44,177 nt of DNA from JAGORY01 sp964517585 (GTDB lineage: Bacteria; Patescibacteriota; Gracilibacteria; Peribacterales; Peribacteraceae), in contig CAZFCB010000005.1 in the NCBI GenBank assembly GCA_964517585.1, positions 1 to 44,177 on the forward strand. Direction: 5' to 3'. This document shows positions 7,038 through 14,806 of this stretch, one piece after another (the stretch's first letter is position 1; the number at the start of each line of letters is the position of its first letter). The notes under the pieces are model-generated. The model had not been told where the DNA came from, did no database searches, and saw only the letters and a program-made list of their open reading frames with translations. The position numbers were made by a program, and so were the translations under genes.

Positions 7038-8162
7038 ATGAAAACCATTCTCCTCATAAGTCCGTATTGGCAAGAGGAACATCGTTGGATGGTTTCGTCT
7101 GTCAAAATGACTGAGCTCTGGCAGCGACTCGGTTACAGAGTCAGCGTGCTCTGCATGGGTCACGGTACGAAGCACGAGAAGGTGTCGGACACTCTCGACA
7201 TTCATCGCGTCAAAGACTTCTTCATTCCCGATCCATGGAATTACGGAATAGCTTTTGGATTTTCCTCTGAAGCAGTCAGACTCGCACGCAGCCTCAAGCC
7301 CGATGTCATCGTCGTCAACAAAGTTCTTTTCTGGAGTTCGATCTCACTCCTCAGGCTCAGGCTGGCTGGCTTCAAGGTACTGCTTCTCACAGATGCGCTC
7401 GTTGGGATCACGTGGTGGCCACGTGGAACGCTTGGAAAAATTTGTGGTGCCATCTATGCGTGGACTCTTGGCTGGTTGATATTGAAGGCCGCAACAAAAA
7501 TTATTTTCTTCCATCCACAGCCAGAAAAGATTCTCCGCCGACTCTGCATTGAAAAAAAATCGGTTGTTATTCCAACGGGTATTGATCCATTACGTTTTCA
7601 TCCTATTCATGCCGAGCACTCAGGTGTCACCGTGACATATATCGGTCGCATTGAGTCCGTAAAGGGCGCCGATGATTTTGTGGCTGCCGCTCTCATGGTA
7701 AAAAAAGACAAACCGGAACTCGAAATTCAGGTCGTTGGTTGGTACCCTTCGACAAGCGCAGGGCACGTAAAGCATCCACTTGTTTTAGCGCATAATCATG
7801 AAGTTCGGTTTACCGGACTCCGGAAAGATATTGAAGACATTCTCTCGCGCACTGATATCTTCGTCCTTCCGAGTTACGCCGAAGGACTTAGTAACGCCCT
7901 TATGGAAGCCATGTCTTCTGGGTGCGCATGCATTGCAAGCGACGTCGGCGGTAATAGGTATTTAATAGAAAATGGTGTCTCCGGCTTTCTTTTTCCTGCA
8001 GGAGATAGAGAAGCGCTTGCCTCACATATTCGTCGTCTGACAGATGATGCTGAGAAACGGGCGCAACTTGGGCAACATGCACGAGCGAGAATCGATCATA
8101 TATTTAGCTGGGAAAAAGTAGGAAAACGGTATGATGAACTCTTCCAAACATGGAACGCATGA
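7038..8162 (+). CDS. GT4 family glycosyltransferase
   Basis: A 374-residue GT-B enzyme that would transfer a sugar from a nucleotide donor in the cytoplasm. The N-terminal domain begins MKTILLISPYW. The donor-binding domain has TYIGRIESVKGADD near residue 200 and PSYAEGLSNALMEAMSSG near residue 280, where the EX7E pair lies. The ATG at 7038 is chosen because it matches the duplicated copy upstream and the family N-terminus; the longer frame is insert sequence. It overlaps the next gene as ATGA. Donor and acceptor are unknown. Confidence 0.88.
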   Translation: MKTILLISPYWQEEHRWMVSSVKMTELWQRLGYRVSVLCMGHGTKHEKVSDTLDIHRVKDFFIPDPWNYGIAFGFSSEAVRLARSLKPDVIVVNKVLFWSSISLLRLRLAGFKVLLLTDALVGITWWPRGTLGKICGAIYAWTLGWLILKAATKIIFFHPQPEKILRRLCIEKKSVVIPTGIDPLRFHPIHAEHSGVTVTYIGRIESVKGADDFVAAALMVKKDKPELEIQVVGWYPSTSAGHVKHPLVLAHNHEVRFTGLRKDIEDILSRTDIFVLPSYAEGLSNALMEAMSSGCACIASDVGGNRYLIENGVSGFLFPAGDREALASHIRRLTDDAEKRAQLGQHARARIDHIFSWEKVGKRYDELFQTWNA

Positions 8163-9226
8163 AGAAACTCGTCATCCTCTCAGCTTTTCTCTCGCCGTAT
8201 CGCTCCGGTGCCGAAGCAATGGTGGAAGAAGTGTCCGTTCGGCTTGCAGACGAATTCGATATCACCATTGTCACCGCCAGAATGTCGAAGACATTAAAGA
8301 AGAGCGACATGCTCGGGAAAAAAGTGAAAGTGATCCGCGTTGGATTCGGCATGCCGATGGATAAATGGCTCTACCCCTTCCTTGCGCCACTGAAAGCTGG
8401 AAGCCTGAAACCGGACATTATCCATGCCGTTCTTGAGACATTTGCAGGGCTTGCACTTTTCTTCTGTCGGTGTGGTGCGCGCAAAGTTCTGACGCTTCAG
8501 ACCACCAATCGCACGTTTTTAAAAGGCATGATTCTACGGTACCCAGATACGGTCACAGCCATTAGTACGGATCTTGTTCGTATTGCGGCCGAGCTTGGTC
8601 GTCACGATGTCATTCGTATTCCCAATGGCATTGATCGTGAGGCTCTCAAAGCTGCCTGCCAAAACTTTCCCAAGGATTCTGGGCGCGTTCTCTTTGTTGG
8701 GCGCTTGGAACCGATGAAAGGTATAGATGTACTTCTGAAGGCTTTCGCACAAGCGATCAAAGGACTCGATCCTTCGGTGCATCTGCGTATTGTCGGTGCC
8801 GGATCGCTTCTGCATACGCTCCAGTCACTCGCGCGCGAACTAGAGATCGATCATCGTGTGCATTTTGTAGGATATATCTCGGGCTCTGAGCTTTTTAGAG
8901 AATATGCAACAGCAGAAATATTTGTCGGACTTTCTCGGAGTGAAGCACTCGGGAATGTATTCCTAGAGGCACAAGCATCTGGGTGTGCGGTACTCGCTAC
9001 AAGAGTCGGCGGCATCTCCGATATTGTTATCGATCAGCAGACGGGGATACTTGTTCCAGCTGATGATATCGATGCAGCGGCGAAAGAATTGCGTTCTCTC
9101 CTCATAGACACCTCACTTCGTGCAAGGCTCTCTATTGCAGCCAAAAAGAATGCTGAAAACTATGGCTGGGATGAGATAACGAATCTGTACAGGACGATGC
9201 TGAAAGATCAGGCATCTGTACAATAA
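8159..9226 (+). CDS. GT4 family glycosyltransferase
   Basis: A 355-residue GT-B glycosyltransferase. It begins MKKLVILSAFLSPYRSGAE, an acceptor-domain pattern. VGRLEPMKGIDVLLKAF near residue 180 and SRSEALGNVFLEAQASG near residue 260 carry the donor-site EX7E motif. The ATG at 8159 overlaps the previous stop as ATGA; an in-frame ATG at 8150 is possible. It is the last gene of the plus-strand operon and faces the isoprenoid block after a 32-nt spacer without an obvious terminator. Confidence 0.88.
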   Translation: MKKLVILSAFLSPYRSGAEAMVEEVSVRLADEFDITIVTARMSKTLKKSDMLGKKVKVIRVGFGMPMDKWLYPFLAPLKAGSLKPDIIHAVLETFAGLALFFCRCGARKVLTLQTTNRTFLKGMILRYPDTVTAISTDLVRIAAELGRHDVIRIPNGIDREALKAACQNFPKDSGRVLFVGRLEPMKGIDVLLKAFAQAIKGLDPSVHLRIVGAGSLLHTLQSLARELEIDHRVHFVGYISGSELFREYATAEIFVGLSRSEALGNVFLEAQASGCAVLATRVGGISDIVIDQQTGILVPADDIDAAAKELRSLLIDTSLRARLSIAAKKNAENYGWDEITNLYRTMLKDQASVQ

Positions 9227-9258
9227 CAAACCGTTGAGAGACTCACTTCGCGCGTCAC

Positions 9259-10173
9259 TTAGTTTCCCGCTGCGACCAATTCACGAATTGCCTCTGCACA
9301 TACACCCAGCTCGTCATTGACGAGCATGTGATCAAACAAATGCGCGTGGTCGGTGAATGCTTTGAGGTCGGCTTCGGCAACTTTGAGCCGCTCGGTGATT
9401 TGCTCTTCTGTATCGCGGCCGCGGGTGCGTAGTCGGTGCAGTAGAGATGAGAGCATGAGGCGCTTACTTTTGCCAGGAGGCAGAAGTCCGCAGCTTAAGA
9501 CCGCACGCCGTCCTAGTGATTCGACAAGGCCCTTCAAAAGATTAATCTCGGTGACGACGATTGGCAGTTTTCCTTTCTTCCAAATTGCTTCGATATCACG
9601 ACGTCGGTAACCATAGTATCGCTGCTCTGTTGCAGAAGGCATGTGCGTCCAGCTAATAATTTCTTTTGTGGCGATCAGCGTATCAAATTTCTCTTTGCTG
9701 ACATGGACATATGGCTCGGTGTCACTTTTCTTTGTAGCACGCGTTGTAATGATAGGAACTTGTTCTGCGTACGAGTGAAACATTCCCATGAGCTGCCGTG
9801 TAATCGTTGTTTTCCCAACGCCTGATGGGCCTGACACAGCGAGAACGTACGATGTCATCGTAAATACCGGTGATCGTTGTACTTCCGTCACCTCGTACTT
9901 GAGATCGTTCACAAGCAGGCCATTTTCCATCGTACGAATGCGTCGCATGTGTGGAGTGACGGTAGCACCGATTGTTGGCTCAGCACTATCGCGTGTCATC
10001 TGCGCCATGACTTTCGTCCCGTCCTCCAGACGAATGAGGGCAACAAAGTACGGTTCTGTACCGAAACCAGACGGAGGATTGCGAACAAGTGTAAAACTTT
10101 CGATGATGCCTTGCTGCAGCCTCGTACTCTCGAGTGTTTTTGTGCGCCTATGAAGAGCGGGAATACGATCCAT
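9259..10173 (-). CDS. DUF35 OB-fold domain fused to guanylate-kinase-like domain
   Basis: One uninterrupted 304-residue frame encodes two domains. Residues about 18-100 match the OB-fold part of DUF35 proteins (PPSGFGTEPYFVALIRLEDG, then KVMAQM), which in archaea bridge acetoacetyl-CoA thiolase and HMG-CoA synthase. The usual N-terminal zinc ribbon is absent. Residues about 107-304 match a guanylate-kinase fold: P-loop SGPSGVGKTT (114-123), TTR (143-145), YYGYR (186-190), a lid region RTRGRDTEEQ (249-258) and VND (285-287). The glutamate that normally follows the TTR region in EWA is S174 here, and the second arginine of the GMP site is missing, so GMP specificity is doubtful. The ATG is 7 nt after the thiolase stop, so it is co-transcribed with thiolase. 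It could be a pathway scaffold with a kinase, possibly the missing phosphomevalonate kinase, or an ordinary GMP kinase that acquired an OB domain. Confidence 0.82.
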   Translation of the reverse strand: MDRIPALHRRTKTLESTRLQQGIIESFTLVRNPPSGFGTEPYFVALIRLEDGTKVMAQMTRDSAEPTIGATVTPHMRRIRTMENGLLVNDLKYEVTEVQRSPVFTMTSYVLAVSGPSGVGKTTITRQLMGMFHSYAEQVPIITTRATKKSDTEPYVHVSKEKFDTLIATKEIISWTHMPSATEQRYYGYRRRDIEAIWKKGKLPIVVTEINLLKGLVESLGRRAVLSCGLLPPGKSKRLMLSSLLHRLRTRGRDTEEQITERLKVAEADLKAFTDHAHLFDHMLVNDELGVCAEAIRELVAAGN

Positions 10174-10180
10174 GAGTTGT

Positions 10181-11323
10181 TTATGCGATGCTTTCGAGAA
10201 GATGAATCGTGCACGTTGCGCCGACTCCTCCTACATTATGAGCCAATGCTCGTTTCACATCAGGGACCTGATTATTGGCCGTACCGGAAAGTTGCTTGAA
10301 ACAGTCCAAAATTTGTTTGACGCCCGTCGCACCAATTGGATGGCCGCAGGCCTTGAGGCCGCCACTCATATTGATAGGGAGCGCACCGTCGAGGCTAGCA
10401 TCACCTTGCCGAAAAATACGGATGGCGTCACCTTCTTCGGCGTAACCCAAGTCTTCCAGATGAATGAGTGTTGCGATGCTAAAGCAGTCGTGCAGTTCTA
10501 GCGTATCGATGGAATTCTTATTCCAGCCAGATTCACTCAGCGCACGAACAAACGCCGTGCGTGTACTCATAAATGATGTCAGGCTTTCACGTTCGGTGAG
10601 ACTGAGTGACTCACTTGCGAGCTGTGACGCTGCAATATGAACGTTGGATTCACGTTTTGTCGACAAAACGATGGCGGCAGCTCCGTCTGAAATTGGAGAG
10701 CAATCAAGTAGTCGGAGCGGATCTGCGATCAGTGGGCTCTTTGAGATTGCTGTAGCGAGGATTTCTTTGCGGAATTGTGCGTACGGATTTTTCACAGCTG
10801 CTCTGTGGGAGTTTTCTGATACAAGGCTCAATTCCTCACGCTTCAGGCCGTATTTGTGCATATATGCAGTTGCGGTCAGCGCAAAAATCGACGGAAATGT
10901 GAGGCCTGCTGGCATATCTTTTTCCGCATCACCTGCTCGCATGAGAGCGCTTGCAACGATGTCGCCAGCAACGTCTGTGAGTTTTTCAGCTCCGATGACG
11001 AGGACAGTTTCTGCCTTACCACTTTCTAAAAACGCACACGCTGTGTGAATGGCAAGACCTCCAGAGGCACATGCCGCTTCTACACGTAATGATGGAGGAC
11101 GATGAGGAAGCATACTACTTGCAAGTGTCCCTAGGTGCGCTTGTTCAGCGGTTTCTCCTCCAATCATATTACCGATGACAACGTAGTCGATGTCTGTGGG
11201 TAGAATGCCAGTCTGTTCGATGGCTCCATCAATCGCTTCACGGATCAGATCCGTGAGGGATTTGTTCCAGAGCTCACCAAATTTCGTTTGAGCTCCCCCG
11301 AGGACATACACTGTCTCACGCAT
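10181..11323 (-). CDS. Archaeal-type acetyl-CoA C-acetyltransferase (thiolase)
   Basis: A 380-residue thiolase that condenses two acetyl-CoA to acetoacetyl-CoA, the first step of the mevalonate pathway. The nucleophilic cysteine is C85 in EAACASGG. LHDCFS (277-282), GHPIGATG (327-334) and HNVGGVGAT (362-370) complete the active-site loops. HNVGG in place of the bacterial C-terminal CxG motif is typical of the archaeal/SCP-x-like group that works with archaeal HMG-CoA synthase and DUF35. The ATG at 11323 starts at MRETVYVLGG, the usual N-terminus; a TACACT hexamer lies 12 nt upstream. The DUF35 fusion follows after 7 nt. Confidence 0.92.
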   Translation of the reverse strand: MRETVYVLGGAQTKFGELWNKSLTDLIREAIDGAIEQTGILPTDIDYVVIGNMIGGETAEQAHLGTLASSMLPHRPPSLRVEAACASGGLAIHTACAFLESGKAETVLVIGAEKLTDVAGDIVASALMRAGDAEKDMPAGLTFPSIFALTATAYMHKYGLKREELSLVSENSHRAAVKNPYAQFRKEILATAISKSPLIADPLRLLDCSPISDGAAAIVLSTKRESNVHIAASQLASESLSLTERESLTSFMSTRTAFVRALSESGWNKNSIDTLELHDCFSIATLIHLEDLGYAEEGDAIRIFRQGDASLDGALPINMSGGLKACGHPIGATGVKQILDCFKQLSGTANNQVPDVKRALAHNVGGVGATCTIHLLESIA

Positions 11324-11335
11324 AAAGTCCGCACT

Positions 11336-11341
11336 AGTGTA
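11336..11341 (-). promoter_or_regulatory. Predicted -10 (TACACT) before thiolase
   Basis: TACACT ends 12 nt before the thiolase ATG, predicting a leader of about 5 nt. No clear -35. The same hexamer occurs with 6-nt spacing before three genes of the glycan locus. Confidence 0.35.
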
Positions 11342-11386
11342 ACGGAAAGACACTCTTTTTGTTAGTATTTCAGTACTTCTTGTTCT

Positions 11387-12412
11387 TTATGCAAGTACCT
11401 TCGCGGATTGCAAGTACTCGCCATAATTCAGGTGTTTTATCTCTTTCTTTTGGATCGGAAGTAGGACTCCATCACGAAGCATCGTAAGAATGAAAGCATC
11501 AGAGCCCGAGCCCGAGCCATAGGACACCACAAGAATTCGCTGATCTTTCTTGGCTTTTTCAAGAACGAAACTAAGACCGAGCGGTGAGCAGGCTGAGTAT
11601 GTATTGCCAATGTGCGGAACGATGAAGCCGAGCTCAAGCTGCTTCTCAGTGAAGCCTAATTTCTTCGCTGCTTGGATCGGGAATTTTGCATTTGGCATAT
11701 GGAGTACAACGTGATCAAAATTGTCTGGCGTCATTTTTTCGCGTTCCATCATCGCATTCGCTGCGGTCACGATATGATGAAAATACGCAGGTTCTCCTGT
11801 GAAACGTCCGGCGTGTGATGGATGGCGATCGTGTGTGCCGCGCCAAAAATCCGGCGTGTCTGTTGTATACGAGAGCGTTGCATCAATGCGGCACAGGCCC
11901 GGATTTTTTTTCGTCGGGAGTCCGATGATGAACGCTGCCGCTCCAGCTGCTGCTGAATACTCCAGTGCATCACCTGGTTTGCTTTGCGCTGTATCGGCGC
12001 CGATCGCAAGTCCAAGCTTGATCTGTTTACTTTCCGCCATTGCACTGACGATCTGTACTGCGGCGGTTCCTGCTTTACATGCAAACTCAAGATCAGCTGC
12101 GTGGCAAAAGGGGTTCAGTTGTAGCGCACTGACGAGCATGCCGCTTGTAGGTTTTACTGCATACGGATGGCTTTCGGACCCTATGTATACTGCATCAACT
12201 GACTTTGGATCAATGTCGCCAGTCTCGAGTGACATCTTTGCGGCCTCCCATGCGATCGTAAACGTATCCTCATCAGATGAGGCTACAGCCTTCTCGATAA
12301 TACCGAGACTCTCGGCCTGTTCCATGCCGCGCTTCCAATGTGCTGCGATGGTTTTCGATTCAATGCGGTTATCCGGAATATATCTGCCGAAGGAGAGAAT
12401 GACTGATTTCAT
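11387..12412 (-). CDS. Archaeal-type hydroxymethylglutaryl-CoA synthase
   Basis: A 341-residue enzyme that adds acetyl-CoA to acetoacetyl-CoA to give HMG-CoA. GSESHPYAVKPTS (78-90), the catalytic cysteine C112 in EFACKAGT, PGDALEY and GSGSGSD near the C-terminus are hallmarks of the archaeal HMGS group rather than the bacterial MvaS group. The ATG at 12412 gives MKSVILSFGRYIP, the usual start; TACGCT lies 9 nt upstream. It sits between HMG-CoA reductase and thiolase on one strand, and thiolase, HMGS and DUF35 adjacency mirrors archaeal operons. Confidence 0.93.
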   Translation of the reverse strand: MKSVILSFGRYIPDNRIESKTIAAHWKRGMEQAESLGIIEKAVASSDEDTFTIAWEAAKMSLETGDIDPKSVDAVYIGSESHPYAVKPTSGMLVSALQLNPFCHAADLEFACKAGTAAVQIVSAMAESKQIKLGLAIGADTAQSKPGDALEYSAAAGAAAFIIGLPTKKNPGLCRIDATLSYTTDTPDFWRGTHDRHPSHAGRFTGEPAYFHHIVTAANAMMEREKMTPDNFDHVVLHMPNAKFPIQAAKKLGFTEKQLELGFIVPHIGNTYSACSPLGLSFVLEKAKKDQRILVVSYGSGSGSDAFILTMLRDGVLLPIQKKEIKHLNYGEYLQSAKVLA

Positions 12413-12421
12413 AGAGAGCAC

Positions 12422-12427
12422 AGCGTA
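12422..12427 (-). promoter_or_regulatory. Possible -10 (TACGCT) before HMGS
   Basis: TACGCT, preceded directly by TG, ends 9 nt before the HMGS ATG. The gene may equally be transcribed from the stronger promoter of HMG-CoA reductase upstream. Confidence 0.3.
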
Positions 12428-12441
12428 CAGGGTTTGAGGTG

Positions 12442-13608
12442 TTACCGCGCAAGTTTTTCATGTGCTTTTGCAAGCTCTTGACTTGCCTGCGCTGCAAGCA
12501 GCGACACTTCACCAGCAAGAACAGCTCCCGCGATACTTTCTGCAAGCTGTTGCTTGGCCTTTAGTCCAGATTTTGTCTTGAGGAGCAGTTCTCGACATTT
12601 GCTCTGAGCTGGAAGCGATGTCCCTCCGCCGTGTGTTCCAACGATGATCGCTGGAAGCCGCACTTGTACCTTGAGACCGGTGTGCGTTTGTTCAACATCA
12701 GTATCTGCGAGTGATCCTTCGACGGTGTGCGCGATATCCTGACCCGTTGAAAGATAGAGTGCGGCAATAATATTTGCTGCATGGAGGTTTTTTCCCAGAG
12801 CACCTGCTATCTCAGAACCTGCTTTCAGTTTGGCATTTGCGACGACAAACATATCTTCGGGCGTTGAGTTTAGAACGTCTGCAATGACTTCTTTTGAGAG
12901 CATGACACTGACGATAATTTCAAAACCACGACCGAGATCGTGCGTTCTGCGGCTTGGCTTTTTGTCCGAGTCAACGTTGCCTGCAATCGTAATACACGTC
13001 ACACCGCTTAGTTTTTTTGTGACCCAGTCTGCTATTGCCTGTGCGCCAATGGTGATCATATTCATGCCCATCGCGTCTCCGCTCTCTGCTGCGATGGTAA
13101 GGAAAACAAATTGTTTCGCGATATCAAGATCGTAACGCTTAATTGAAAGATGTCCGCTCGTTGCATGCGCTGCAGCCTTCCAGCTGGCTTCATCTTTACG
13201 GATGAGATCCACAAGTTCTTGCACGCGAGTGGTAGAAGCTGCGCGAAACGCAATACTGCGTGTAATGCCGTGTTCAATGGACTTGGTCACAGTGACGCCA
13301 GACACAGAGACCGCTTTGCAGCCTCGGTTGACACTGGCGATGAGCGCTCCTTCGGTTGTCGCAAGTGGCAGGTGGATGTCTGCTTTGGCATTATTCGAGA
13401 ATACAATGTTGAGGGGACCTGCGTAGCCTACGGGCATCGGCACAACACCAAACATCTGTTCACAGTTTTTCTTTTCAGCATCGCCGATTATTTTTTCTAG
13501 TGGTTCTAGCACACTAAGATCCATTTTCAGTTCCCGTTCCATGATCGTTCTGCGCTGATTGATGCGCTGAAAACTTGAAAGCTGTTCGGGGAGGTTTCGG
13601 AGGTCCAT
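12442..13608 (-). CDS. hmgA: Hydroxymethylglutaryl-CoA reductase, class I/archaeal-like
   Basis: A 388-residue enzyme that reduces HMG-CoA to mevalonate with two NAD(P)H, the committed step of the pathway. PMPVGYAGPL (57-66), the catalytic glutamate E86 in ATTEG, DAMGMNM (178-184), the lysine K216 in DSDKKPS, aspartate D291 in TGQDIAH, and a C-terminal catalytic histidine H383 in LAKAHEKLAR are all visible. DKKPS and the C-terminal His favour class I. The ATG at 13608 is chosen because the upstream frame is spacer sequence and because a perfect extended -10 (TGCTATAAT) ends 9 nt upstream. No sterol-sensing or membrane domain, so cytosolic. Confidence 0.95.
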   Translation of the reverse strand: MDLRNLPEQLSSFQRINQRRTIMERELKMDLSVLEPLEKIIGDAEKKNCEQMFGVVPMPVGYAGPLNIVFSNNAKADIHLPLATTEGALIASVNRGCKAVSVSGVTVTKSIEHGITRSIAFRAASTTRVQELVDLIRKDEASWKAAAHATSGHLSIKRYDLDIAKQFVFLTIAAESGDAMGMNMITIGAQAIADWVTKKLSGVTCITIAGNVDSDKKPSRRTHDLGRGFEIIVSVMLSKEVIADVLNSTPEDMFVVANAKLKAGSEIAGALGKNLHAANIIAALYLSTGQDIAHTVEGSLADTDVEQTHTGLKVQVRLPAIIVGTHGGGTSLPAQSKCRELLLKTKSGLKAKQQLAESIAGAVLAGEVSLLAAQASQELAKAHEKLAR

Positions 13609-13617
13609 GGGACGAGG

Positions 13618-13626
13618 ATTATAGCA
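13618..13626 (-). promoter_or_regulatory. Extended -10 promoter TGCTATAAT of HMG-CoA reductase
   Basis: The minus strand carries a perfect extended -10 (TGCTATAAT) ending 9 nt before the ATG at 13608. No -35 is seen; the -35 zone contains the TTTCTTTGTC hairpin, which could be an operator or simply an upstream hairpin. Confidence 0.7.
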
Positions 13627-13637
13627 TTGAATTGTCT

Positions 13638-13662
13638 TTTCTTTGTCCGAGCGACAAAGAAA
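13638..13662. repeat. 10-bp hairpin in hmgA upstream region
   Basis: TTTCTTTGTC (13638-13647) pairs with GACAAAGAAA (13653-13662) around a CGAGC loop. There is no U tract in either direction, so a terminator is unlikely. Its position just upstream of the -10 makes an operator or attenuator possible. Confidence 0.6.
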
Positions 13663-13680
13663 GGACCAAAGAAAACGCGT

Positions 13681-13757
13681 GTGCGCCAGTTCCCACGGCT
13701 CGCTTCGGCTAGCCAGACCACAGACCCCCACCGTGGCGCACGCCCTCCTTTGGAGGG
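13681..13757. repeat. Nested inverted repeats between mvaD and hmgA
   Basis: GTGCGCCA (13681-13688) pairs with TGGCGCAC (13734-13741) across a GC-rich interior, and CCCTCC (13743-13748) pairs with GGAGGG (13752-13757) directly after the decarboxylase stop. The second hairpin could end minus-strand transcription although no U run follows. The 13609-13760 spacer has no gene. Confidence 0.5.
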
Positions 13758-13760
13758 AGA

Positions 13761-14768
13761 TTAGGTACTAACGAGCATTGAAGATTTACCAGTTTTTGCC
13801 CTGAATACCAGGCATTCCTTCTGCGCTTCCGCGAAATCAGTCACTGTCTTCAGGCTGTCCTCAGTACAGATCAAATGCACAGTGGGTCCAGCGTCCATGG
13901 TGTAGAGCACGTTGAGTTTGTCGCTTGCTCGCATACCTTCTACTTCTTTCAGAATTCGCCGTGTTTCTCCAGAGAGATACTGCAATGACGGCACCTGGGT
14001 TTCCATGACGCGGTGCATATCGAGTGAATCTTCTTCACTGACTACTTTTAGTTTCTCAAAATCTCGCGTACGAATCGCGCCGATGCACTCTTGCATCCGC
14101 TTCGGAATTGCGCGCACTCGTTCGGCAAAGAGAGGGCTCGTTCCCGCGGCGGCATGACCATCGGTTGATCCTACTTTCTTTTCCATCGTACTTGGCACGA
14201 TGACGATGTCATGGAGCAGCCAGTGATTTTCATCAGCGACTTGTTCACCGTATGCGCCGGCAATATCTTCGCCGTGATGTATGAGCGAAACAAATCCGCC
14301 AAAAGAGTTGCGTCCAGCGGATCCTGAGCCCAGTCGCCCAAGAATACTTATGTCTTTACGGCTCAATGTTTTTCCCTGAACACATCCTCCGTACGCTTCT
14401 GCAAGGCAGCTGAAAACCGCAGCAGATGACGCGATGCCGATTGCAGGCGGTATTCCAGAGCGAATGACGATCGAAACATTGTTCGGCAAATTTTCCCCAC
14501 GATTGATATCTTGCAGATATTTTTTGGACATGCTCCAGTGTTTTTGCAAACGTGCGATGGATTGTGCGCTCTGTGGCTTTTCGTTCCCTTGCGCGTCAAA
14601 TGATTGCACAGAAAAATTATCAGAAGCTTCCACCGTTACTTCCACCGTTGGTGTATCAAGCACCATAGACAGTGAATCTGCGGCAGGAAGCCGTAGCTCA
14701 TTATTGCGGTTCCCCCAATACTTGATGAACGCGATGTTTGGCGAAGAGATGGCGGTAACCTGATGCAT
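13761..14768 (-). CDS. mvaD: (Di)phosphomevalonate decarboxylase, GHMP family
   Basis: A 335-residue GHMP-superfamily decarboxylase that forms IPP from mevalonate diphosphate, or possibly isopentenyl phosphate from mevalonate phosphate. NIAFIKYWGNRN (11-22) with K16, the ATP loop GIASSAA (111-117), GSGSAGR with R153 and the catalytic aspartate D292 in YTMDAGP are present. The family motif KYWGKR reads KYWGNR here and the following substrate loop is PAADSLSM rather than PINSSLS, so substrate preference is open. The ATG at 14768 is preferred over an in-frame TTG at 14774. It is divergent from the HAD gene, with overlapping promoter DNA. Confidence 0.88.
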   Translation of the reverse strand: MHQVTAISSPNIAFIKYWGNRNNELRLPAADSLSMVLDTPTVEVTVEASDNFSVQSFDAQGNEKPQSAQSIARLQKHWSMSKKYLQDINRGENLPNNVSIVIRSGIPPAIGIASSAAVFSCLAEAYGGCVQGKTLSRKDISILGRLGSGSAGRNSFGGFVSLIHHGEDIAGAYGEQVADENHWLLHDIVIVPSTMEKKVGSTDGHAAAGTSPLFAERVRAIPKRMQECIGAIRTRDFEKLKVVSEEDSLDMHRVMETQVPSLQYLSGETRRILKEVEGMRASDKLNVLYTMDAGPTVHLICTEDSLKTVTDFAEAQKECLVFRAKTGKSSMLVST

Positions 14769-14796
14769 TGACAAAATAGGTAATTATTCCTATTGT
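14768..14796 (+). promoter_or_regulatory. Promoter TTGACA-N17-TATTGT of the HAD gene
   Basis: TTGACA (14768-14773), a 17-nt spacer and TATTGT (14791-14796) precede the ATG at 14807 by 10 nt, giving a predicted leader of 3-4 nt. The -35 box overlaps the divergent decarboxylase start codon, so the two transcription starts may compete. Confidence 0.7.
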
Positions 14797-14806
14797 AGCG
14801 AACTTT

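Larger units (their letters stand above)
6889..7041 (+). pseudogene. 50-codon ORF: duplicated 5' end of the next GT4 gene plus hairpin insert
   Basis: A GTG at 6889 starts a copy of the first 16 codons of the following glycosyltransferase (KTILLISPYWQEEHR), then runs in frame through the hairpin-rich insert. It ends at a TGA (7039-7041) that overlaps the ATG of the intact gene as ATGA. A TACTAC hexamer lies 6 nt before the GTG, so this was probably the original start, displaced by the insertion. It could now act as a short coupled leader ORF. It could also be an assembly or duplication scar. The peptide after residue 16 resembles no protein I know. Confidence 0.6.
6890..7084 (+). repeat. 46-bp direct repeats (6890-6935, 7039-7084) flanking a 103-bp insert
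   Basis: The 46 nt that encode the glycosyltransferase N-terminus occur twice, identical, at an offset of 149 nt. The intervening 103 bp (6936-7038) is unlike the flanks and is built of hairpins. The arrangement resembles insertion of a small palindromic element combined with duplication of its target. Confidence 0.85.

Noticed and set aside
9227..9258. Search for an intrinsic terminator between the convergent GT4 and DUF35 genes
   Set aside because: No stem followed by a T run is visible in the 32-nt spacer.
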